Shown here one piece after another: positions 1 through 6,744 of a DNA stretch of 11,109 nucleotides. Within the stretch, counting starts at the first letter, position 1. The number at the start of each line of letters is the position of its first letter. The notes beneath the pieces are model-generated. The model was given only the letters and a program-made list of their open reading frames with translations. It searched no databases and had not been told where the DNA came from. The DNA comes from Chloroflexota bacterium (GTDB lineage Bacteria > Chloroflexota > Dormibacteria > Dormibacterales > Dormibacteraceae). The stretch spans positions 32,199 through 43,307 of the forward strand of contig DMCH01000147.1 of NCBI GenBank assembly GCA_003446775.1. The letters are read 5' to 3'. Made by a program: the position numbers and the translations under genes.

Positions 1-3000
1 ACGAGCACCGGCCGCGCGTGCGGGCCGCTCCAGGCTGCGGCTACCCCGGCGACAAGCGCCTCGAGACCCCGCTGCTGGTCCAGCACGTCGACGCTGCCGT
101 CGATGCGTGGAAGCGCGGTTTGAAAGTGCAGGCTGTCGACCGTGATGCCCCTGCCCGGTAGTCCCTTGGGCACGTTTTCGGCTGCCTTGCGATTGACCGC
201 CGACTCGGTGGGGTCGTTCAACCTGAGCTCGAGACGACCACCAACCGACTCGCGCAGAGAGGAGCGAACTTCGATCCAGCGATTCGCGGTCATCACCAGG
301 TGGACGCCATAGCCGAGACCCCTGGCCGCGATCTCCTGGAGTGGCGCTTCCAGCTCTTCAAAGTCCTGGCGGAGCGCGGGCCAGTTGTCGATGACGAGAA
401 AGACATCGGCCCAGCCGTCGCCGTCGAGATCTCCCTTTCCGCGCCGCGAGCGAAGGGCCTCGAGGGAGTCGATTCCGGCGGCCTTGAATTGTGCCTCTCG
501 CTCGTCCACCAGCGCCGAAACCGAGGTCACGGTCCTCATCACCAGCTCGGGATCCTGGCGCCCCGCGACGCCGCCCACGTGTGGCAATCCGGCGAGTGCG
601 GAGAGACCACCACCTCCGTAGTCGATGCAGTAAAACTGCGCCTCCAGCGGCGTGTGCGTGAGGGCAAAGCTCGCGACCAGGGTCCTGAGCAGCGTGGTCT
701 TGCCGGTCAGCGAGGCTCCCACCACCAAGAGGTGACCGGCGGCTCCCGAGAGGTCGGCGGCGAGCACGTCCCGCTTCTGTTCCGCGGGCTTGTCGACCAG
801 CCCGATCGGTACCGACAGCGGGCCACGAGAACCGGGAGGTGGCGACGAGGACAGGACGGCGTCCAGTCCGACTCGTGGCTCCAGCGGCGGCAGCCAGATC
901 TGATGCGCCTTGGCGGCGGCATCACGGAGGTGCGGCACAACGACATCGAGCAGAGTCGGCCCCGAGGCTTGCAGGTTGGGGTCTTGGACGACGGAGCGTG
1001 AAGCGGGGCCGTCATTGGTCAGGCGGAATTCGCGTGGACGGGGTGCGCCCGCAGTGGACTCGCTGGGCGGGGAGTAGACCTGGCTGACCAGCGCCGCCCG
1101 AAATCGCTTGTAGACCGTGGTGCCGACTTTCAGGTAGGCCGACCCAGGAATGGGCGGCAGCTCATACGCGTCAGGCACGCCCAGCACGATGCGGCTTTCG
1201 GCGGCGCTGAATGTTCGCATGGCGATCCGGTAGCTCAAATGTGATTCGAGGCCGCGCAGGCGTCCCTCGTCGAGCTGCTGCGACGAGAGCAGCAAATGCA
1301 TGCCCAGACTCCGGCCGAGGCGGCCGACCGCGACGAAGAGGTCGATGAAGTCGGGCCGGGAAGCGAGCAGCTCACCAAACTCGTCGACTAGCACCAATAG
1401 GTAAGGAAGTGGCGCCAGCGCCTGTCCCTCCGTGAGGCGGCGCTGGTAATCGCGCAGCGACGCCAGGTTGCCGGCCGATCGCAGCAGCTCTTGCCTCCGC
1501 CGAATCTCGCCAAACAGCGCCGCGTGCATCCGGTCAACCATGGCGAGGTCATTCGCCAGGTTGGTGATCAGCCCGGCCACGTGGGGAAGCTCCTGGAGCC
1601 CTGCGAAGGCGGCACCGCCCTTGAAGTCGGCGAGCACAAACGCCAAGAGGTCTGGCGGGTGTGTCAGCGCGAGTCCCGTCACGATGGTGCGCAGCAGCTC
1701 GCTCTTGCCGGAACCTGTGGCGCCGATGATCAGACCATGAGGTCCGTCACCGCCCAGTGCCGATTCCTTCAAATCCAGCACCAAGGCCTCGCCGTCGCTG
1801 CTGACCCCGATGGGGACTCGCAGGCTCTCGGACAGGGGCCGGCGTCGCCACGCCAGCGCCGGATCGAGCGCACCCACGTCGCCCACCCCAAGGAGAGCGG
1901 TCAGCGAGATCGTGTCGGCCAGGCGCGCGCCGGGCTCCTCCGACAGCCGCAGCGGCGCCAGCCGGCGCGCCACCGCCTCTGCGCTGCGCGGACCCAGGCT
2001 GTCTGCGCGGCCGTCGGCAGGTGGGTCGGGCGCCCCCAGGTGCTCGACGTGCAACCGCCCGGAGCTGACCCTGACGCGGATGTCGACTTCGTTCGGCTCC
2101 TCCGCCTGGCTACCGCCGAGTACGACCAGGGTCGTCCGGCTCGGTACGCGACGAAGCAAGCTCACGGCCTCGGGAGTTGGGAGCACCCCGTCCGCCACGA
2201 CGACCAGCCAGGGCCCGGAATCCAGCAGGTCGGCTCCGGCCTGGACCTTGCGAGCACGCGCCGCTCGCGACGAGACGAGCGCGTCAAGCACGGCGGGGTC
2301 GTCGACCGGCTCAGCGCTGGACTCGCCCTCAGTCCCGTCCTGCGCACCACGAAGATGGGGCAGCCATTTGATCCATTCCCAGTCGGGAGCGTCGGTCGAC
2401 CGGGCGCATAGCAGCAGTCGGACCTCTTCAGGGGCGTGCAGCACGGCAAGCTGGCAGCAGAGCGCCCGGGCCACGTCGAGCCGCGCTGCGCGGGGGCCCA
2501 GGACGCTGAGCACGCGTGCGCTTCGTAGATCGACTCCAATGGCATCGTCGGCAACTGATCCATACGCCTGTATCAACTCGTCCGCGGCCGAAACACAGAC
2601 TGGATCGGAGGCCTGTGCGGGACCGTCTTCGATCGGGATCCCCAGGGGCGTCGCCAACGGCCGCGGGCCCTCGCCCACACGGACAAACAGGAAGTCGGCG
2701 TCGCCCGGTCGCCGTTCCCAAAGCCGCGCCGATGACCGGATCAAAGCGAGGAGCGCATCAGGCGCCGGGTAGCGCCATCCCGACGACGCCCTCTGGGCGG
2801 CGGCGGTGCTCTGCAGCTGCGAGCGCAGGTTGCCGAGGTACTCCAGGTATTTGGAGCGCGCGGCATACGTGCGCCGGCGGGCCGTCAGCCTTTGCTGCAC
2901 TCCCATGCCGACGCCCATGCCGATCGAGCTCAGCATGAAAAACAACCCGCTGGCCACGAAGAGCGGCTTGGGGTTGTTGACGATGAAGAGCATCCCTCCC

Positions 3001-3170
3001 AGACTGCCCACGACCGGGAACAGATACTGCAGCCACCCGGCCGCGCCGGCGGGCGTCGAGTCGATGCGCGGAGGAGTAGATAACGTGATCGAACCTTCGG
3101 GCACCGGCGGCGGCCTCAACCGAGCCGGACGGCGAACCAGCTGGGTCGGCGAGCCGGCAGTTGTCGTCAT
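1..3170 (-). CDS. eccC: Type VII secretion motor ATPase EccC (partial, C-terminal end beyond left edge)
   Basis: EccC is the membrane-anchored FtsK/SpoIIIE-type ATPase that recognises WXG100 substrates and powers type VII export. I translated the minus strand from ATG 3170 to the left edge: 1056 codons without a stop. A basic, proline-rich N-terminus is followed by two adjacent membrane helices (about residues 45-64 and 69-89), then a long linker. ATPase domain 1 has an intact Walker A GATGSGKS at 483-490, the family signature DFKGG at 515-519, and Walker B with D596-E597. ATPase domain 2 has GASLTGKT at 818-825 and a Walker B ending D928-N929-W, so no catalytic Glu follows the Asp; a D-x-W there is common in this family. 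Full EccC proteins are about 1300 aa with three ATPase domains, so the third should lie just beyond base 1. The gene is divergent from eccD. No strong Shine-Dalgarno precedes ATG 3170; no better upstream start was seen. Confidence 0.95.
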   Translation of the reverse strand, partial: MTTTAGSPTQLVRRPARLRPPPVPEGSITLSTPPRIDSTPAGAAGWLQYLFPVVGSLGGMLFIVNNPKPLFVASGLFFMLSSIGMGVGMGVQQRLTARRRTYAARSKYLEYLGNLRSQLQSTAAAQRASSGWRYPAPDALLALIRSSARLWERRPGDADFLFVRVGEGPRPLATPLGIPIEDGPAQASDPVCVSAADELIQAYGSVADDAIGVDLRSARVLSVLGPRAARLDVARALCCQLAVLHAPEEVRLLLCARSTDAPDWEWIKWLPHLRGAQDGTEGESSAEPVDDPAVLDALVSSRAARARKVQAGADLLDSGPWLVVVADGVLPTPEAVSLLRRVPSRTTLVVLGGSQAEEPNEVDIRVRVSSGRLHVEHLGAPDPPADGRADSLGPRSAEAVARRLAPLRLSEEPGARLADTISLTALLGVGDVGALDPALAWRRRPLSESLRVPIGVSSDGEALVLDLKESALGGDGPHGLIIGATGSGKSELLRTIVTGLALTHPPDLLAFVLADFKGGAAFAGLQELPHVAGLITNLANDLAMVDRMHAALFGEIRRRQELLRSAGNLASLRDYQRRLTEGQALAPLPYLLVLVDEFGELLASRPDFIDLFVAVGRLGRSLGMHLLLSSQQLDEGRLRGLESHLSYRIAMRTFSAAESRIVLGVPDAYELPPIPGSAYLKVGTTVYKRFRAALVSQVYSPPSESTAGAPRPREFRLTNDGPASRSVVQDPNLQASGPTLLDVVVPHLRDAAAKAHQIWLPPLEPRVGLDAVLSSSPPPGSRGPLSVPIGLVDKPAEQKRDVLAADLSGAAGHLLVVGASLTGKTTLLRTLVASFALTHTPLEAQFYCIDYGGGGLSALAGLPHVGGVAGRQDPELVMRTVTSVSALVDEREAQFKAAGIDSLEALRSRRGKGDLDGDGWADVFLVIDNWPALRQDFEELEAPLQEIAARGLGYGVHLVMTANRWIEVRSSLRESVGGRLELRLNDPTESAVNRKAAENVPKGLPGRGITVDSLHFQTALPRIDGSVDVLDQQRGLEALVAGVAAAWSGPHARPVL

Positions 3171-3206
3171 TGATTCGTCACACTTGGGTCCGCGCAGATC
3201 AGTCTA

Positions 3207-3220
3207 AGAAAGGCATCATG
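3207..3220 (+). promoter_or_regulatory. Shine-Dalgarno-like AGAAAGG plus ATG, out of frame with eccD
   Basis: AGAAAGG at 3207-3213 is followed after four bases by ATG at 3218. This is the best-looking translation start upstream of eccD. However, the ATG frame reads only four codons (M-P-R-T) to TAG at 3230, while the EccD frame is shifted by one base. It is either a coincidence, a tiny leader peptide, or the true eccD start broken by a one-base deletion or an assembly error. Confidence 0.35.
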
Positions 3221-3249
3221 CCGAGGACATAGAGATAGACAACGTCGAC

Positions 3250-4569
3250 CTGTCGTGTCGCGTCACCGTCGTCGGCTCCAGACGGCGGCTCGACGTCACG
3301 TTGCCGGTCGGCATTCCGGTCGCCGACCTTCTCTGGGACCTCGTCGAGATGCTGGGCGAGAGCGACGGAAGCGTCCCCGCGCGCTGGGCCCTGGTGCGGG
3401 TTGGTGGTGGACCGCTGAATCCGGAGCTCGCGCTTTCGGAGCAAGGGGTTGTGGAAGGGACGATGCTCTTTCTGCGCGACATCACGAGGCTGGATCCGCC
3501 ACCCGCCGTCGATGACTACGCGGCGGAGCTCGCCATCACCGTTGACGCGCAGACCGGCCGCTGGACCCGGGCCGTGGTTCCTGAACTGCTGGCAGGCAGC
3601 GCCGCCGTTTGTTTGGCGCTGGCCGGCCTGGTTCTTCTTTTCGCGGGCGATCGAGAGGTGCGGGCCACGTTCGGATTGGTGGGCGCGGCCATCGCTGCCG
3701 TCAGCGGCCTGGCCATGGCACGACGTCTGGGGCGGCATATCTCCGGCGGCCTCATCGCTCTTTCCGCAGTCACCCTCTGGGCGGCAGCCGGAGCTGGGCT
3801 GGCCGGCCTTGCGGAGGTGGGCGGAACGGCAACCCTCGCTGCCGCCCTGGGATCGATCGGCGTCGGAGCGGCGATCGCGATCCTGGTCGCCGGCGATGTG
3901 GTGCTCGTCCCGTCCGCGGGTATCATCGCCGCCACCCTCCTCCCAGCTCTGGTCCTGGGCGGCTGCGCTCTTGTTGGCGCCGACCCGATATCTGCCGCGG
4001 CCCTGCTCTGTCCCATCGCCCTGGGCAGCCTCGCGATTGCGGAACGCATGGCGGTCCGCCTGGCCGGCATCTACACTCCCGACCCCGCCCTGATCAGCGT
4101 GCGGGCCAGGCGCGGGCGCCGGCTGCTGGCGGCGCTGCTGATCGGGATCGCGCTCGTCCTCATATGGTCCAGCGCCATCCTCGCCGTTTCGGGTGGATGG
4201 TTCGCCTGGGGTCTCGTCGCAGCCTCGGCGCTCGCGGTGGCGGCCAAGGCAAGGCACTTCCGATTCACTGCCGAGGTCGTACCGCTGCTGGGCGCCGGCC
4301 TGGCCGGCCTCCTCCTGCTCGAGCTCCCCCTGGTCGTCGTCCTCTCCATCGGACCGAGAGGGGCGGGCGGCGGCGCAGCGGTGCTTTCAGCCGATGCGCT
4401 CCTCCTGGTGCTGACCGTGGCCATAGTTCGGAGATGGGACCTATCGCCCCGGCTCAGGCGCCAGCTGGGTAGGCTCGAAGCGCTCGCGACGGCGGCGACG
4501 GTGCCGCTGGCGATTGGTGTGCTGGGCGCCTATGCCGCCGTAGGGCGACTGGTCCACGGCATCACTTAG
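3250..4569 (+). CDS. eccD: Type VII secretion integral membrane protein EccD
   Basis: EccD forms the hydrophobic vestibule of the ESX membrane complex. The N-terminal ~75 residues are a ubiquitin-like (YukD-type) domain, with the first strand CRVTVVGSRRRLDVTLP and the typical PLNPELALSEQGV..GTMLFLRD ending. A linker follows, then about 11 hydrophobic helices to the C-terminus, the number known for EccD. The length from CTG 3250 is 439 aa, slightly short of the usual ~450-500. The start is uncertain. The frame is open from 3208 but holds no ATG or GTG before the domain. Possible in-frame starts are ATA 3229 or 3235, CTG 3250 and TTG 3301; TTG 3301 would delete the first beta strand. I placed the start at CTG 3250 because it falls where EccD proteins normally begin. 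The 3' end overlaps the convergent MinD-like gene by 8 bases. The family call is firm; the start is not. Confidence 0.9.
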   Translation: MSCRVTVVGSRRRLDVTLPVGIPVADLLWDLVEMLGESDGSVPARWALVRVGGGPLNPELALSEQGVVEGTMLFLRDITRLDPPPAVDDYAAELAITVDAQTGRWTRAVVPELLAGSAAVCLALAGLVLLFAGDREVRATFGLVGAAIAAVSGLAMARRLGRHISGGLIALSAVTLWAAAGAGLAGLAEVGGTATLAAALGSIGVGAAIAILVAGDVVLVPSAGIIAATLLPALVLGGCALVGADPISAAALLCPIALGSLAIAERMAVRLAGIYTPDPALISVRARRGRRLLAALLIGIALVLIWSSAILAVSGGWFAWGLVAASALAVAAKARHFRFTAEVVPLLGAGLAGLLLLELPLVVVLSIGPRGAGGGAAVLSADALLLVLTVAIVRRWDLSPRLRRQLGRLEALATAATVPLAIGVLGAYAAVGRLVHGIT

Positions 4570-5692
4570 AGCTGCCGATGAGGACCGCCGCCAGCTCTCG
4601 TATCGACTCTTGCCAGGACGAAGGAGCGTCGCTCCAGGAGAAGCCTCGCGTCTTTAGCCGCTGCGCCGGCTGCGGCTCGTAGGCGAGCGATAGCTGCTGG
4701 ACGCCGGCGCTTGATCTGATGGCGCGTGCCCGTTGGGAAGCCTGGTTGGCAACTATGGCCACTGTTCGCCCCTGACCCCGAATTGATTCGATGATCCGGC
4801 CGGGCGCGGCTTCGCCCGGCGCCGACTTGCTGACAAGCACCACGTGATCGGCGGCGCCAAGCGCCGCTCGGGTGCTCGCGCGGCGGAATCCAGCTCCGCA
4901 ATCGAGAATCACGAAGTTGCTCAGGTGGCGCAGATGCTGGATGAGGCGGACCCAGGCCTGCTCATCGGCGGCCGGCTCCATACGTTGGTCGGTTGGAGCG
5001 GGCAGGAGCGCAAGCCCGCGCCCTACCTTGACCAGCGCTGCTCGCACCTGCTCGGGAGTCAGCGTGGGGTCGAACAATGAGCGATACGAGTCCCCCGCGA
5101 GCCCGCTCTCGGGAGCCATCCAGTGACTGAGCGCGCCGGATTGGGGGCAGGCGTCGACCGCCACCACCTGGTCACTTCGGAGCGTGCTCAACAGCGTCGC
5201 AAGCAGGACGGTGACCGTGGTCGTGCCTCTACCGGCGTGGGCCGAGATTACGGCCACCACGGTGCTGGCTCCGGATCGCGGCGTGACGATTGCGTCCTCG
5301 AGAAAACGCAGATAGTCGGCTTCGCTCATCCGGTCGATGTCTGGCATGAGCGTGGAGGGCTGCAGCCTGGCCCTGAGTCGCTGCGCGAGGTCGGAGGCAG
5401 AAGGCACGTACGCCTCCGGTTCGGCATCCGCCGGCTGAAGCGGCGCTGCGAGAACTAGCACCGCACCCGGAAACAGGCCGCGCTGGCCGAGCGTCTGCTC
5501 ACCGCCAAGAGGCGCCTCTCCCATGGGCGCAAGGCTCCAACCCCTCGAATCGGAGCTGCCTTCACAGACCTCGACCAGGCTGGGCACCAGGTCCTCGATC
5601 CGGGCATTCTCGGGTACGGCGAGCGTGTGGCGGCCGGAGGGGCTGTCCACGCTCACGAGCAGGCGCCGGCTCATCTCGCGGCAACCATACAT
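4562..5692 (-). CDS. EccD-type ubiquitin-like domain fused to degenerate MinD/ParA-like ATPase (EspI-like)
   Basis: 376 aa from ATG 5692; ATG 5674, six codons in, is an equally plausible start and neither has a good ribosome site. Residues ~9-83 form an EccD/YukD-type ubiquitin-like domain (LLVSVDSPSGRHTLAVP, then PLGGEQTLGQRGLFPGAVLVL). An acidic linker (~86-140) leads to a MinD/ParA-fold domain (~143-372). The VVAVDACPQSG strand lies at 176-186, a Walker B-like VILDCGAG at 261-268, and a VVLVSKS strand near 284-290. The P-loop at 152-159 reads HAGRGTTT, where the family consensus is KGGxGKTT, so both the signature lysine and the phosphate-binding lysine are missing. It is therefore probably a weak or non-hydrolysing nucleotide binder or a scaffold. 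Actinobacterial ESX loci encode comparable MinD-like proteins (EspI in ESX-1). It is divergent from the esx operon and convergent with eccD, so it may share a regulatory region with the substrate genes. Confidence 0.8.
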   Translation of the reverse strand: MYGCREMSRRLLVSVDSPSGRHTLAVPENARIEDLVPSLVEVCEGSSDSRGWSLAPMGEAPLGGEQTLGQRGLFPGAVLVLAAPLQPADAEPEAYVPSASDLAQRLRARLQPSTLMPDIDRMSEADYLRFLEDAIVTPRSGASTVVAVISAHAGRGTTTVTVLLATLLSTLRSDQVVAVDACPQSGALSHWMAPESGLAGDSYRSLFDPTLTPEQVRAALVKVGRGLALLPAPTDQRMEPAADEQAWVRLIQHLRHLSNFVILDCGAGFRRASTRAALGAADHVVLVSKSAPGEAAPGRIIESIRGQGRTVAIVANQASQRARAIRSSAGVQQLSLAYEPQPAQRLKTRGFSWSDAPSSWQESIRELAAVLIGSSK

Positions 5693-5707
5693 TCGGGTCT
5701 ATTTCGA

Positions 5708-5735
5708 TTCAAATTCGTCCAACTGCGTCTAGCAT
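5708..5735 (+). promoter_or_regulatory. Candidate promoter for the esx-toxin operon
   Basis: The 105-base gap between the divergent MinD-like gene and the first WXG100 gene is locally AT-richer. TTCAAA (5708-5713) and TAGCAT (5730-5735) are separated by 16 bases, each matching four of six positions of the sigma-70-type -35 and -10 boxes. The match is weak and rests on sequence alone, but this gap must hold the promoters of both flanking genes. Confidence 0.25.
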
Positions 5736-5780
5736 GGAGCGAACGCTTAACGGCGCGCATTGTCAGGGGTCTCGTAGGTT

Positions 5781-5786
5781 GGAGGG
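5781..5786 (+). promoter_or_regulatory. Ribosome binding site of first WXG100 gene
   Basis: GGAGGG lies 11 bases before ATG 5798. It supports this ATG over the much longer open frame that begins at 5627 inside the opposite-strand gene. Confidence 0.55.
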
Positions 5787-5797
5787 AATACAGGGAA

Positions 5798-6121
5798 ATG
5801 AGCGGAGCCGGTTCTAACTTCCGTACCGAGCTGTCGGCCATGCAGACGGCCGCCCAGCACGTATTCGACGTCAACGCCCAGATTCAGTCCCAGCTGAGCA
5901 GCCTGCAGTCCCGGCTGGATCCCTTGATGGGGACCTGGCAGGGCTCGGCGGCGACCAGCTTCCAGGTCTTGAAGGAGCGCTGGCACCAGGACGCGACCCA
6001 GCTCAACGCAGCCCTGCGGGCGATTGGCGAAGGCCTGGTCAAGGTCCACGGCAACTACCAGGCGACCGAGGAGACCAGCCAGCAGAGCTTCACCTCGATC
6101 ACGCGCAAGCTGGGAGGCTGA
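5798..6121 (+). CDS. WXG100 family type VII substrate (first of tandem pair)
   Basis: 107 aa, the usual size of an ESAT-6/CFP-10-type helical-hairpin protein exported by the EccC/EccD machine. The hairpin turn carries W47-Q48-G49, flanked by two long amphipathic helices (about 10-42 and 53-95). A C-terminal YQATE at 87-91 fits the YxxxD/E secretion signal. The stop codon TGA (6119-6121) overlaps the start of the next gene by one base (TGATG-like arrangement with one shared A excluded; the ATG starts at 6123), so the two are translationally linked. The next gene encodes a related WXG100 protein, and the pair probably forms a heterodimer. Start chosen at ATG 5798 because a ribosome site precedes it and the protein then has the normal length. 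Confidence 0.93.
   Translation: MSGAGSNFRTELSAMQTAAQHVFDVNAQIQSQLSSLQSRLDPLMGTWQGSAATSFQVLKERWHQDATQLNAALRAIGEGLVKVHGNYQATEETSQQSFTSITRKLGG
6112..6117 (+). promoter_or_regulatory. Ribosome binding site of second WXG100 gene
   Basis: GGGAGG lies five bases before ATG 6123, inside the last codons of the preceding gene. This supports coupled translation of the WXG100 pair. Confidence 0.6.
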
Positions 6122-6122
6122 G

Positions 6123-6419
6123 ATGAGCGGAGACGGACACATCCAGGTCACCTTCGGCGCGGTCAACGAGGCGGCCATGGACACCGACAGCATCGCCGCC
6201 CAGATCGCCCAGCAGCTGAGCGACCTCAAGGCCTACCTGGCGCCGCTGGTGGCGAGCTGGTCGGGCGAGGCCTCCAGCGACTTCCAGGCCCTGCAGGCCA
6301 AGTGGGATGCCAGCGCCAACGACCTCAACCAGGTCTTGCGACAGATCTCCCAATCACTACGAACCGCCGGTGACAACTACTTGAACACGGAGCGATCCAA
6401 CAAACAGATCTGGGGCTGA
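6123..6419 (+). CDS. WXG100 family type VII substrate (second of tandem pair)
   Basis: 98 aa with the WXG100 helical-hairpin pattern: W46-S47-G48 at the turn and long helices on each side. YLNTE at 87-91 fits the YxxxD/E export signal. It starts one base after the stop codon of the first WXG100 gene. The two proteins align along their length (a shared L..L/A-x-L-x-P-L-hydrophobic block before the WxG, then F-Q-x-L-x-x-x-W after it), which points to an old tandem duplication. Both members carry a C-terminal YxxxE motif, whereas in many EsxA/EsxB pairs only one partner does. Confidence 0.93.
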   Translation: MSGDGHIQVTFGAVNEAAMDTDSIAAQIAQQLSDLKAYLAPLVASWSGEASSDFQALQAKWDASANDLNQVLRQISQSLRTAGDNYLNTERSNKQIWG

Positions 6420-6420
6420 G

Positions 6421-6741
6421 ATGTCGAAGTCTGGCGGGTTCAGGGTCAGCCCTGATTCGCTGAAGACCGCCGCTCAGCGGACGCAGCGCGCCGCGGAGGA
6501 TCTGGCGGCGGCCACGGAGAAGCTGAGGTCGAGGGTTCTGGGAGCCGGCTCGCCCTGGGGTGGAGACGAGATGGGCACCGTGTTCGCTTCGGCCTACACG
6601 GAAGGCACGCAGCTGGGGCTGGAAGTGCTGGGCGACCTGGCCCAGCACCTGGAGGAGATGGCGACCAGCCTGGCCCAGATGTCGGAGAACACAAAGGCCG
6701 CCGACGACGCCAACGCGGCCGGGTTCAAGCAGCTCTACTAG
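6421..6741 (+). CDS. EspC-like / WXG100-related small secreted partner protein
   Basis: 106 aa, all-helical by pattern, with W46-G47-G48 at the expected hairpin position. The following G-D-E-M-G-x-x-F-A-x-x-Y segment is typical of EspC-like ESX-associated proteins (DUF2580 type) rather than of EsxA/EsxB proper. No C-terminal YxxxD/E is present; it ends in ...GFKQLY. The gene sits one base after the preceding stop and three bases before the toxin gene. In actinobacterial loci a protein of this class usually precedes the WXG100-domain toxin and acts as its export partner, and I infer that role here. The exact subfamily is uncertain; the WXG-like nature is well supported. Confidence 0.8.
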   Translation: MSKSGGFRVSPDSLKTAAQRTQRAAEDLAAATEKLRSRVLGAGSPWGGDEMGTVFASAYTEGTQLGLEVLGDLAQHLEEMATSLAQMSENTKAADDANAAGFKQLY

Positions 6742-6744
6742 CCG

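Noticed and set aside
300..2772. Plus-strand open frames of 233, 306 and 320 codons
   Set aside because: All are antisense shadows of eccC, whose minus-strand frame is continuous with conserved ATPase motifs across the whole stretch.
2162..3036. Short minus-strand frames (133, 97 and 92 codons)
   Set aside because: They are in the wrong minus frame relative to eccC and carry no recognisable motifs.
3199..4257. 352-codon open frame on the minus strand
   Set aside because: It lies antisense to eccD. Its product is compositionally abnormal (rich in G, R, D, Q, H with no fold-like hydrophobic pattern), while the plus frame is a clear 11-helix EccD.
5627..5797. Upstream extension of the first WXG100 gene
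   Set aside because: The extra 57 codons overlap the divergent MinD-like gene and would give an abnormal WXG100 length; ATG 5798 has a ribosome site and gives the normal size.
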